A stretch of 64,000 bases of DNA. Origin: Mixophyes australis (lineage: Eukaryota; Chordata; Amphibia; Anura; Limnodynastidae). The stretch lies in NCBI GenBank assembly GCA_036250195.1, contig JAVHZZ010000006.1, positions 160,883,224 to 160,947,223 on the forward strand, read 5' to 3'. Shown piece by piece: positions 56,601 through 64,000 of this stretch (position 1 is the first letter of the stretch; the number at the start of each line of letters is the position of its first letter). A model generated the notes under the pieces. The model had not been told where the DNA came from. It was given only the letters and a program-made list of their open reading frames with translations, and made no database searches. The position numbers and the translations under genes were made by a program.

Positions 56601-59600
56601 TCTTCTCATTGCTTGGAAGGACCCTATCAACTCCTACCATTGTCTCTATACCTTACATTCTGAGGTCTTCCAATGTTTCCTGTTTCTATTCCTGACATGA
56701 AGTGGCTATACTGCGCAATGTCAGTGAGCCACTTCCATATTCTTTTTATCACTGCTATTTGTGGTTTTCACTGAAGTTGGTAGGAGTGAGCAAATCCGGG
56801 AGCAACTTGGGGAATTGCACAACCTAGGCAAATGCCACAAACAGCGGTGACTACCAGGACATGGACACAGCTGACTGCCAAGCGCAATATGCACCGATTA
56901 GCCACAACATTAAAACCACTGACAAGTGAAGAGAATAACATTGATTATCTCTTTACAATAGCACCAGTCAGGGGCTGGGATATAACGAGCAGCAAGAGAA
57001 CAGTCAGTTCTTGAAGTTGTTGTGTTGAAAGCAGGAAAAGTGTAAGGATCTGAGCGACTTTCACAAGGGCAAAATTGTGATGGTTGGACGACTGGGTCAG
57101 AGCATCTCTAAAAAAAGACAGGTCTTATGGTACAAGGAAGGATCTCCAGTGAACCAGCGACAGGGTGATGGGCGCCCAAGGCTCACTGATGCACGTGGGG
57201 GGTGAGGCTAGCCAGTCTGTTCTAATCCCACGGAAGAGCCACTGTAGCACAAATTGCTGAAATAGTTAATGCTGGCTATAACACAAACGTGTCAGAACAC
57301 ACAGTGCATCGCAGGTTGCTGTGTATGGGGCTGTGTAGCCGCAGACCATTCAGATTGCCCATGCTGACCGGTCCACTGGCGAAAGCGTCTACAATGGGCA
57401 CATGAGTGCCAGAATTAGACCATGAAGCAATGGAAGAAGGTAGCTTTTTAAAGGCTATTGCCACTTTAAATTTACCATGCAAATTCGCCGCATATTGGCA
57501 ATTTACAAAAATCATTATTTGATACATTTACCCCTAGAAGTCTAGGGCCTGATTCATTAAGGATCTTAACTTGAGAAACCTCTTATTTCAGTCTCCTGGA
57601 CAAAATCATGTTACAATGCAAGGGGTGCAAATTAGTATTCTGTTTTACACATAAGTTAAATATTGACGTTTTTTTCATGTAGCACACAAATATCAACTTT
57701 AAATTTCAGTGTACAAATAAGCTATCAAGTATTTGTGTGCTACATGAAAAAACAGTCAGTATTTAACTTATGTGCAAAACAGAATACTAATTTGCACCCC
57801 TTGCATTGTAACATGGTTTTGTCCAGGAGACTGAAATAAGAAGTTTCTCAAGTTAAGATCCTTAATGAATCAGGCCCCTAGTTGGTGCAGTATTTGGCAA
57901 GGATAAACAGTTTAAAAAGTATGGTTGGCGAACACAAGAAAGGAGCCTAGATAGTGAGGACAAGCAATAAGTGTAATAAGTATGGATGATTGGGCTCTGG
58001 CCAGTAAGGAAGACCATGAGTTTGGTTGGTGAGGACCGGCAGAAGGTCTGGTCAGTGAGAACCAGCAGAAGGTCTGGTCGGTGAGAACCAACTGCAGGCT
58101 TGGTCGGCGAGTATGTGCCAGAGTCTTTTTAGTGAGAAAAATCTTAGACAGGCCATGAATTGTAAAACAGGGGCATGGCTCTCCTCTTACCTGGGTTAGT
58201 GGGCATGTTCATATTAGCCCTTGAAACATAGTTGCCTATACTGCCCTGGCTCTGCATTGGCATATTCTGAGAGCTGGGCACAGTGTGGCTATACCCGGGG
58301 GCTGTGCCATGGGAGCTCACTGCCATGCTCATGCTCGTTGTAGGCATAGTTGTTTGACCAGACTGCTGCATAGAGACATGGTTGGGCCCTAAAAATAAAG
58401 AGAAAAGAATAATAAGAACCCCACAGAGCACATGGGAATTAACTTGAAAATGCATAAAGGATTATCATAGTAAATGAACAAACTACCATGAAAATAAATT
58501 GTTATTTGGTCATATTACCTGGACACTTAATGACAATTTTTGTGATGGACATATGGATATATGACATTGGAGGGGACACCATCTGCCACATCCAATATAT
58601 AGAGACGCAGTTTCACAAAACATTAAATAAAACTCAATTTTTGTGGATAAATGCAATCTGTAGAAATAACTATTATTATAATGAACAGATAATTTTACAC
58701 ATAGAATTTAAAAATATTTGTGCACATGAATTCATGCTAGTACACGTGTGCCAAGATGATCTACAAATGGAGAAAAGACACATGCAGTTCTTCATTGTTT
58801 CTCACAAGAACACACAAATGTCCTCAGGATCCCTGCCAGCCGTCTATGTCAGACAGGTCCTCACACACACTTAACACTTGCGCCTCTGTTGCCAGGCAAC
58901 TGTAATGAGAAAAAGAGAGGCCTCACCATTACTGATCTGACTCTGCATGAGGGAGGAGGGCGGCAGGCTGGCACCCAGTGCGTCACTCAGGTTGCCCTGG
59001 GAGTGGAGGCTCTGACTGGGGCCTGTTTGACTCATCCCTCCTGGGCCCAGATTAATGTTCTGTGTTGGTGGCTGCAAATAAAACTATGTCATTTCATAGG
59101 CAAATGATACAGGTCACAGTGAGGACACAAACGCAAATAATTAAAATGAAGTTTAAACATCATAGTAGTGAGAATACATTCATATAATACTAGTAATCCA
59201 TCATTAATTAATTTTAAGTAAATTTGATAAATAACCATATAAACTATTTTGTTGTCTTTTCAGTTGTCATTTTTGTTGGTATACTGCTAGAATGCCTAAT
59301 GAATCTGCCGCTTTCCTCACCTTTGCATAGAATGCTGGAGGTAATAGGAAAGGTCTCCCAATACCACAGGTGACTTTACAGAACAGTTATTTGTTTAGTA
59401 GCTCATTTGTGTAAAGCAGGCAGTGGATTACAAGCTGTTATAGAGCTACAAGTAAATTTGGGAATTCTAGTTCCACAACAGCTGGAGAGTAATAGGTTGC
59501 TACAACTGATCTAAAGAATGTGTTAATTGGTAAGGGATTATAAAATGTTATATTACTGGAGATTTGACAGTTACTAATGCAGATACCTGCAATTTAATCT

Positions 59601-60752
59601 ACAAAAAAAAGTTATTTTTTATTAAGAATGATAATTCACTTTTTGTTAAAATACACAGAGTGGAGTCATTTTGTGGGCTGCACCAATTGCAAGACAAAAA
59701 TGTTTCAGCAAAGTGGCAAGTTCCTAGCGAACAGATATGCTGCCTTTTCATGAATATTGGTTCAGCTCCATCCACGGTTTGGGAGCACTGTAATTTTAGT
59801 GTGAATGAACCACTTTAAAACAAAGTACAAGCAAGAATAAGTGTAAAGATAAAAGGTTTCTTAATTCCTTCACTAGATCATTTCTCAACTTTGGTCTTCA
59901 AGTACGTCCCAATAAGTCATATTTCGAGGATTTCCTTCATGCACGGGTAAATAAATCTGATTTGATCAGTAATGATCCCCAAAAATATTAGATAAGTATT
60001 AGGACACGTTTTTTTTTAAAGTACAAACCAAATAGTTTTGTTTTTTCCAGTAATGAATCCACCTGCTGTTTCTTAACAAAATGGTGTACGGTTGGTTTTA
60101 TTAGAGGACCATAGTTCAAAAACCCTATTCTATATTATAAATACTGAATTGGTTAGGCAGAAAGGTTGTTGAATGATTATTTCTAGCACTGGAACAAAAC
60201 AGGACATATACGGAACTTGGTGTGTTTGACTATGGAGAATGTGTGTAGACAGAAAATATAAAAACTGCAAGACAGCCTTACACAAAATAATTCAGCAGAC
60301 ATATAGGGTCTAAAAATGGCTTCAATGAGACAACCTCCCTGTTTTGATAATCTAAGACTTCCAGTTAAGCCATCCCTTGACAGCCGTCATCCGGGTGCAG
60401 TTGTCAGAATTGCGACTTGTTTTACTCTTTTGTGTTTGGGTGTCTCATGTGAATCTCTGGGATCAATCTCAGTACAGTAAGGAGGGTGGTAAAAATGACA
60501 ATGACCATAGAAACAGGTGACAAGGCCATTTTCGGTGGAAGTCAGAGAGATCTGAATTTCAGGGTAGGACGTACTGGGGCTGCACTGGACAATCGCTGGA
60601 GAGCCACAGTATCTTAACTCTGGCGTAGCTTGAGAAAGTGTGTGGTAATGTGGACATCCATACTCACAGCAGGAAGCAGAGATTGCATGTTCTGATTGGA
60701 ATCTGCTATAGTTGCCAGATACACCAGGTTTCTGTGCAGGATCTGCTGATAT
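47598..60752 (-). CDS. SS18L1: SS18-like protein 1 (CREST), exons 3-11, 5' end outside window
   Basis: The nine minus-strand exons (60752-60668, 59071-58927, 58388-58191, 52891-52727, 50775-50674, 50171-50079, 49217-49092, 48783-48656, 47624-47598) join in frame for 1069 nt, about 356 residues, to TAA. Exon 3 holds the end of the SNH domain that binds BRG1/BRM (HRNLVYLATIADSNQNMQSL). The rest is a Q/S/G/Y-rich transactivation region ending GQYGNYQQ. SS18L1 rather than SS18 is shown by NLGPG, SQGNLSDA, QQAATSHY and LGQEEYY. Known role: calcium-responsive transactivator and subunit of neuronal BAF complexes; its C-terminus contacts CBP. The first two exons (about 49 residues) were not found up to base 64000. 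In human the gene also has 11 exons and lies next to MTG2. Confidence 0.97.
47770..48655 (-). mobile_element. DIRS-type fragment carrying recombinase C-terminus, touching SS18L1 exon 10
   Basis: Minus-strand debris from 48655 downwards reads SLDVVKALQTFVHRTQDVRR, then ENL, stop, AHSTRSVSAIWPAWHGASTE and FTRFYKFNMIAS. The HSTRS box and FYKF segment are the recombinase catalytic end, parallel to DIRS copy B near 25.2 kb. A truncated hAT MITE (48029-48152) splits it from a further piece at 47770-47850. Its first recognisable bases lie only a few bases inside the intron. Confidence 0.7.
48029..48152. mobile_element. truncated hAT MITE, relative of 44370-44517
   Basis: It shares GCATGCTTTGCCAGTAGA, GGGACTTGTAGTTTCACAAC and the end AGGTTGGCCAGGCCTG. 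The left terminal inverted repeat is missing. Confidence 0.75.
48656..48783 (-). CDS. SS18L1: SS18L1 exon 10
   Basis: The acceptor is ACTTCTCAG or CTTCTCAG, the donor GAGCAG/GTAGTG. It encodes PAQGSSSQYSSYQQG, then AQQQRPYGYEQ, rich in S, Q and Y. The donor GTAGTGC is weak and is immediately followed by DIRS-like sequence. Confidence 0.95.
49092..49217 (-). CDS. SS18L1: SS18L1 exon 9, polyglutamine-rich
   Basis: The acceptor is CTTTGTAG, the donor GTAAGC. It encodes NTQYSQQQSGYQQG through PGQQQQGYG; 19 of about 41 residues are glutamine. Part of the prion-like QPGY transactivation region. Mixed CAG/CAA codons argue against simple repeat expansion. Confidence 0.96.
49555..49640. repeat. piece of the ACAGTGGAGGCAGCC repeat family
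   Basis: CATCGCCTACACACGGTGGA followed by GGCAGCCATATTG resembles one end of 6024-6264. It lies in an SS18L1 intron. Confidence 0.5.
49900..50035. repeat. MITE-like inverted repeat (CTGATTGGTCGCTATGGG type)
   Basis: GTAACCCATAGCAACCAATC and an inverted counterpart near 49988-50005 (GGTCGCTATGGGTTAC) form arms with a short loop. Related core sequence occurs in the MITE at 54325-54495. Confidence 0.6.
50079..50171 (-). CDS. SS18L1: SS18L1 exon 8
   Basis: The acceptor is AATCTAG, the donor GTTAGA. It encodes HGDYTYQQSSYGEQSYDRT through HYYEGG, a tyrosine-rich segment conserved in SS18 and SS18L1. Confidence 0.96.
50172..50673 (-). other. SS18L1: SS18L1 intron 7
   Basis: A 502-bp GT-AG intron. 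AT-rich, nothing else recognised. Confidence 0.8.
50674..50775 (-). CDS. SS18L1: SS18L1 exon 7
   Basis: The acceptor is GCTTTCAG, the donor GTAGGT. It encodes SAQQYLGQEEYYSEQYAHS through QQYYTDG. The LGQEEYY stretch is typical of SS18L1. Confidence 0.96.
50944..52186 (-). mobile_element. full-length but broken Tc1-like transposon in SS18L1 intron 6
   Basis: Inverted ends CACTATATGGACAAAAGTAT (left) and complement GACTATATGGACAAAAGTAT (right), each next to TA (50942-50943, 52187-52188). The 1243-bp length fits one Tc1-type gene. The transposase lies on the minus strand with a stop and at least two frameshifts, so the copy is dead. Confidence 0.92.
51022..52052 (-). pseudogene. Tc1-like transposase, inactivated
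   Basis: It begins MGHSEELSDIKRGTVIG and a helix-turn-helix domain, meets TAA where the family has lysine after IGRPS, and resumes to the first catalytic aspartate region (RILWSDK) and GGGGIMVWGCFSG. The C-terminal third, with LDWPTQSPDLNPIDHLWDEL holding the last acidic residue, lies in a different frame (51264-51022). The first aspartate motif reads SDK where SDE is usual. Confidence 0.9.
52190..52726 (-). other. SS18L1: part of SS18L1 intron 6 with AT simple sequence
   Basis: Contains an A-rich stretch (about 52243-52280) and a TTCATTATAATTATAA-type low-complexity block (52300-52357). Nothing else recognised. Confidence 0.7.
52727..52891 (-). CDS. SS18L1: SS18L1 exon 6
   Basis: The acceptor is GTCAAATAG, the donor GTAAGG. 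It encodes VTMMHQQAATSHYTTAQGGG, then QHYQGQSS and SSMMGQRPLGPYRSSQQG, methionine- and glutamine-rich. Confidence 0.96.
53160..53350. repeat. left inverted flank of Penelope copy 2
   Basis: This stretch, with CACTCTTTATAGAAAC and GATGTTCTGTATC blocks, recurs inverted at about 56410-56615 with modest divergence. Penelope-like elements are known for long terminal repeats that can be inverted. Confidence 0.75.
53633..53998 (+). pseudogene. Penelope-like RT fragment
   Basis: A 121-codon frame with FLHIKSLPGIYCLPKNHKTL then SGRPIVSGINSLTSNITQYI, the first RT boxes of Penelope-like elements. It runs to a TAA before the catalytic box. Confidence 0.85.
54325..54495. mobile_element. 171-bp hairpin MITE inside Penelope copy 2
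   Basis: GGTTATATTTACTAAACTGC is mirrored by GCAGTTTAGTAAATATACC, and the inner blocks (GAAAAAGTGGAGATGTTGCC) also pair. The Penelope reading resumes directly after it. The target duplication is unclear. Confidence 0.85.
54937..55040 (+). pseudogene. GIY-YIG-like endonuclease fragment of Penelope copy 2
   Basis: The frame has LNVFVNYVGRTVRNLSKVEH, matching the Y-V-G-R-T segment of Penelope GIY-YIG domains. It is cut by the MITE at 55051; the later residues appear after 55265. Confidence 0.7.
55051..55265. mobile_element. 215-bp MITE with GGGGGAGATT ends and AGT duplication
   Basis: GGGGGAGATTCAATAACTGG on the left, AATCTCCCCC on the right, flanked by AGT at 55048-55050 and 55266-55268. The Penelope C-terminal reading continues after it. 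Confidence 0.8.
55931..55970 (+). ncRNA. degenerate hammerhead-ribozyme-like motif 3' of Penelope copy 2
   Basis: CCATGAGGA, then AGCCTGTTTACACGGGT as a possible imperfect stem-loop, then GAAAGGCGT. It sits between the Penelope gene and its right inverted flank, where the family carries ribozymes. Core boxes are degenerate. Confidence 0.35.
56410..56615. repeat. right inverted flank of Penelope copy 2
   Basis: Reverse complement of 53160-53350 with scattered differences; the two bound a region of about 3.45 kb. Confidence 0.75.
56890..57435 (+). mobile_element. Tc1-like transposon fragment (5' part)
   Basis: Starts near GCCACAACATTAAAACCACT, a familiar Tc1-type leader, then broken frames read GRLGQSIS, SPVNQRQGDGRPRLTDARG and VNAGYNTNVSEHTVHR (DNA-binding region), stopping before the catalytic domain. 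No right end was found. Confidence 0.75.
57545..57877. mobile_element. 333-bp nearly full-length hairpin MITE with CTA duplication
   Basis: GGGCCTGATTCATTAAGGAT is mirrored at the right end, and pairing continues through almost the whole length around a short centre near 57710. Flanked by CTA at 57542-57544 and 57878-57880. No coding capacity. In SS18L1 intron 5. Confidence 0.92.
58191..58388 (-). CDS. SS18L1: SS18L1 exon 5
   Basis: The acceptor is TTATTTTTAG, the donor GTAAGA. It encodes GPNHVSMQQSGQTTMPTTSM through SIGNYVSRANMNMPTNP. A 195-nt core plus split codons; longer than the human counterpart by a few residues (SHGTAPGY region). Confidence 0.95.
58927..59071 (-). CDS. SS18L1: SS18L1 exon 4
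   Basis: The acceptor is TTATTTGCAG, the donor GTGAGG. It encodes PPTQNINLGPGGMSQTGPSQ, then SLHSQGNLSDALGASLPPSS through QISNG. Enters in phase 0, leaves in phase 1. Confidence 0.97.
59072..60667 (-). other. SS18L1: SS18L1 intron 3
   Basis: A 1.6-kb GT-AG intron. A piece of the ACAGTGG/TTTAAA MITE family lies at about 59640-59822. The remainder is unassigned. Confidence 0.85.
59640..59822. repeat. piece of the TTTAAA-ended MITE family
   Basis: It has GGAGTCATTTTGTGGGCTGC and, at the right, TTCATGAATATTGGTTCAG with an end GAACCACTTTAAA, matching features of 6024-6264. Confidence 0.45.
60668..60752 (-). CDS. SS18L1: SS18L1 exon 3 (end of SNH domain)
   Basis: The acceptor is ATTATGTAG, the donor GTGAGTA. 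It encodes YQQILHRNLVYLATIADSNQ through NMQSLLPA, the most conserved part of the SNH domain, which contacts BRG1/BRM. It begins in phase 2, completing a glutamine codon from exon 2. Confidence 0.97.
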
Positions 60753-60917
60753 CTACATAATATAAAAGGAGAGGTGATACAGCACTATACAAAACAGACA
60801 TAAACTTACATCACACAAAACACTTTAATAAAATAAAATGGGGACAACAGCGCACTAACTCCTTGACTAACAACCGACCAGCGTGCTGCTAAATAGTGGA
60901 GATTTCCGACCTCCAAA

Positions 60918-61630
60918 ATATCACGTGAACAACATCAATCTATAGCGCACAGCAGGTCAACAACGTGGATGGAAGTAAACAGCACAAAATCGTATATAAG
61001 TACAGACAAAAGATGTATAAATACATGCAGTCCGTGGTGTATTCAACGATCATATGAGGAACAGTCCGATGGTGGTGGAGAACTTCCGTCCCAATGGAAA
61101 TGTGTCCCACAGTACAGGATCCGATTGGACATGTAATAATAATGATAAAGAAGCCAATCTCAAAATCTGAAGTGAATCACCCCAAATTAAATGTATCCAT
61201 TACTTACATGTAAGTAAGGCGCATCGCTCCTGTGTCCATAAGAACGGCAAATGCCAGCTGTCAGTAGAACTTTCAACAGAACTTTCTCAATGCTCTTGAG
61301 AAAGTTCTGTTGATCAGAACGAAATGCGTTGAGCTGTGACACCTTTTTCTTTTATATCATATTACACTTGTATGGCTCTTTTGAGGTCCGTTCATTTAAC
61401 CTTTGTTATGAACTACTTTGAACCATTTTAAATAAAGTTTGATATTGCATCCAGGTATTCCGCTCTCTGCATTTTACGCACACTACCGTATATGTGAATC
61501 TTACACCCGATACTGACAGCTGGCATGTATTTATTTATAAAACTTTTGTCTGTACTTATATACGATTTTGTGCTGTTTACTTCCATCCACATTTTTGACC
61601 TGCTGTGCGCTAAAGGTTTATGTTGTTCAC
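60918..61630. mobile_element. element with about 117-bp inverted ends enclosing a hammerhead-like motif
   Basis: 60918-61033 and 61509-61630 are inverted relatives sharing TTTACTTCCATCCAC and TGACCTGCTGTGCGC blocks. Between them lies the motif at 61293-61333 and an AATAAAGTTT poly(A)-like signal near 61431. No RT is present. Best explained as a short derivative of a Penelope-like element (inference). Confidence 0.6.
61293..61333 (+). ncRNA. hammerhead-ribozyme-like motif with perfect stem II
   Basis: CTTGAGA, then GTTCTG-TTGAT-CAGAAC (perfect 6-bp stem with a 5-nt loop), then GAAATGCGTTGAG. The second core box is GAAA; the first is degenerate compared with CTGATGA. Confidence 0.45.
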
Positions 61631-62266
61631 ACATCACACTTTGCAGAGTCCCAGTGTAGGAGGCTTGTGCTGTGCTTTTCACAAATGTCTTTACAACTAC
61701 CAGGCAAAGTTATTTATTGCAATTGCCCATGGCTATAATAAACCTCACTTTGCTCTGTGCTCTGGACACAACAATATCTACAGGCCAGTATTGTACAATG
61801 ATATGTAATGCCTCAGTTTAAATCTACAATATGCAGCAAAAAAAATAAAATAAAGAAAATCCAAAATTAAGCAAGAAAGACTTCAATAGCCTGAACATAG
61901 AGTATTTGTGCTCCCCTCCAACCCTCCAAATAGAAGCCTTTTAGTTCCTAGGTAGGAGTGTTTCATATGAGCTTTGTCTCCAATAATATGAAAAATATCT
62001 ATCTTCACTCCAGTATCTTCCACAGGCAGAGGAATAACTACTGCTGTGGAAGATACTGTATGATTTGCATACACCTGCTCCAGAAGACCTTGCTCTGCTC
62101 TTCAGAAGAGCAAAGAGGGGGTCCCTGGAGTAGTGAGTCATAAGCATCTGCTAGTTACATCCCTAGCCACAGGTGACAATAATTAACCATAGGATTTTAA
62201 CCATTTTGCTGCCAGGGGTCCATGCCAAATTTGCACCATGCAAGAGGCTACACTATTTTTTTCTTA

Positions 62267-62477
62267 GGGGGGAATTCAATTTCCCCCGAAGTACCGCCCC
62301 GCTAAAACTATTACGGTTATTACGGTAATAGTGCGCGTAATTACCATTATTACAGTAGTTCTAACGCCGGCTTTCTGCTCGCAGCGGGAGCTGCGATCAA
62401 AGAGCTGGGTTAATATTACCGTAATAACGGTAATATCTAAAACGCGGCGGTACTTCGGGGGAAATTGAATTCCCCCC
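62267..62477. mobile_element. 211-bp MITE with GGGGGGAATTCAATT ends
   Basis: GGGGGGAATTCAATTTCCCC is mirrored at the right end; long inner pairing continues (GAAGTACCGCC...). The interior contains short ATTACGGTAATA-like self-complementary blocks. Flanks TTA and AAA do not form a clean duplication. Confidence 0.85.
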
Positions 62478-62941
62478 AAAGTACCATTGTGTCAGCTTTG
62501 CAAAGAATTACTACTTGTGTTTAGTCTACTCAGGCAAATGTTATATTGTTCCTTATATTAATAGGGTTTTCATTTGGTACCACAATCAAGTAAATATCTC
62601 TTCATTTATCACCATTTCTACAGCGAAAATGCACTTTTTTACTGATTCTTCCCTTAGCTACTTTCACTAAATTAATTCAATCCACAAAATATGCCAATTA
62701 CTTTAATCAGACTTCTAATGTTTACAGGAAAACCAAAAGTGTGTATTCTATTTCAAGTTTTGTCTATGTTTTGGCCAAAATAAAATACATAGATAAATGT
62801 GTTTGGGTGGCTGTGTATTTATATTTAACTTTGCTTTTTACTTTATTAATTGTTGTATTCATTTTTAAACACTTTTTATTCCTAAACTTATAATTGTTTT
62901 TTTGTATGGCATGCCTTAACATGTTATGGACTGTATTAACA

Positions 62942-63225
62942 CACGCGCGGATGTGGAGTGGGGGGGGATAAGAAAGGGCTCGCTACCTGCGGCTGCGCAC
63001 TGTGTGCAGGTCCGTTCAGCAGAGACAGGCAGATAGAGAGTCCTGCCCGGCTGCTCTGATTGTGTTTTAAATACAATCAGAGCGGCCAAGGCAGCAAACT
63101 CTTCCTGCCTGTCTCTGCAGAACAGACCTGCACACAGTGTGCAGCCGCAGGCATGCTTAGCTGTCAAAAAGGGGGCAGGGACTAAACACCCCCCCCTGCA
63201 AGACAGAATTCTAGATCTGCCCTTG
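62942..63225. mobile_element. hAT-like MITE, 284 bp, 8-bp duplication TATTAACA
   Basis: TATTAACA at 62934-62941 recurs at 63226-63233. The end CACGCGCGGATGTGG and complement CAAGGGCAGATCTAG are weak inverted repeats of the hAT kind. The interior (about 62990-63155) forms a strong hairpin with arms CTGCGGCTGCGCACTGTGTG. Confidence 0.7.
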
Positions 63226-64000
63226 TATTAACATGGAATAACATAGACTTGCATGTCATAGACCAGTCTATTGTAGAGCATGTAAATGCCTACTCTGAAG
63301 GTAGGTACAGTATGGCAGAGATTATCATCTCTCTCTTAGAGGAACCACTAGATATGTTACTGATGCTTTCCTGCCAGGGATGCCATTATGACAGATGGAG
63401 ATAGAGAGATCTACGAGAGAAAAAAAAAATAAAAAAAAAATATGCACCATAAAGGTAATATACATTGTTCAGTGTTCACCTGAAATTCCTTGGCAGCTCT
63501 GTTAAAATGTAGAGTAGTACATCCCCACTCCACTACAGACAGCTGAAGCCCCCCCCCCACTTCTTTAAAACAGTGCCTTAATGGGATCGGATACAGTTCA
63601 AAAAGTTAAGACTGCATTGATTTGAGCCGCTGTGACATTTGATGCCACTTAGCACTGTCCTTGACAAGTGTGGAAACCTGTCAATTACTTTGTGTCTTCT
63701 CAATTAGAGAACAACCTCTTTGACATGGTAAGAGGCTACAGAGGGGTGAAATTGAGTGTGACGAACATATTAGCAAAGAATAAACACCTTAGTTATTTGA
63801 TATATATTACACAGATCCATAGTACACACTATTTGATAAATATTAAAGTAAAATAATGGCTTTAAGTGCTCTTTAATTATCTTGGGACATTGACCTATAC
63901 TATTCCAGTAGATAATACTTAATTTTTATTTATGTTCTGTCTGTCTCCCATTAACTAATTTATAGTGTAAGTGCCTTGGAGAAGAACTTTTCCTTGATTT

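Larger units (their letters stand above)
60753..64000 (-). other. SS18L1: part of SS18L1 intron 2, to window end
   Basis: Neither exon 2 (SNH start) nor exon 1 was found on either strand. The stretch holds an inverted-repeat element (60918-61630) with a hammerhead-like motif, two MITEs, and unassigned AT-rich DNA (61650-62260; 62480-62930; 63240-64000, with an A-run near 63420-63440). Confidence 0.7.

Noticed and set aside
47598..60752. SS18 rather than SS18L1
   Set aside because: Several stretches (LHRNLVY, NLGPGG, SQGNLSDA, QQAATSHY, LGQEEYY) agree with SS18L1 and not with SS18, and the neighbour is MTG2.
60753..64000. Missing SS18L1 exons 1-2 within the window
   Set aside because: I looked for the SNH start and the QCILEYQ-type segment on the minus strand and found neither; they must lie beyond base 64000.

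Overview
The window is vertebrate nuclear DNA, most likely from an anuran amphibian. It is AT-rich, with short exons in long introns. Its mobile elements (DIRS tyrosine-recombinase retrotransposons, Penelope-like elements, Tc1-like transposons, L1 and L2-type LINEs, a tRNA-like SINE and many hAT- and Harbinger-like MITEs) resemble a frog repertoire. The species call is inference; no species-specific marker was used.

Two protein-coding genes are clear, both on the minus strand. MTG2 (GTPBP5), the mitochondrial Obg-type GTPase, has six coding exons between 30632 and 7770 that join without a break into 407 codons. A probable 5'UTR exon and promoter lie near 32.33-32.5 kb. SS18L1 (CREST), a BAF chromatin-remodelling subunit, lies upstream of it: nine exons from 60752 to 47598 cover everything except the two N-terminal exons, which fall beyond base 64000. 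SS18L1 followed by MTG2 in the same orientation is the human 20q13.33 order, so this is a conserved syntenic block. The next human neighbour, HRH3, was not recognised in the left 7 kb.

Layout: 1-2.7 kb holds a possible unidentified terminal exon and a MITE; 2.7-5.9 kb an inverted-repeat-flanked decayed DIRS element; 6-7.7 kb a MITE and L1-like debris; 7.77-32.5 kb is MTG2. The 14-kb intron 3 of MTG2 holds a near-perfect 1.24-kb palindrome, a hAT MITE, L2 debris, a Penelope element, a SINE, and a second DIRS element with a nested L1. The intergenic stretch 32.7-47 kb holds Penelope debris, an LTR-like segment, two related repeat-rich insertions, fragments of an uncharacterised multi-copy protein family, Tc1 fragments and MITEs. 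SS18L1 introns (47.6-64 kb) hold a DIRS recombinase fragment touching a splice donor, a complete but broken Tc1 element, a Penelope element between inverted repeats, and several MITEs.

No prokaryotic-style system, CRISPR array or rRNA is present. The most distinctive signals are the palindrome at 15853-17095; an element whose ends are fixed by the reading frame it interrupts (38788-40567); hammerhead-ribozyme-like motifs beside Penelope-type sequences; and the DIRS fragment abutting an SS18L1 exon. Homology statements are from family recognition while reading; no database search was run.
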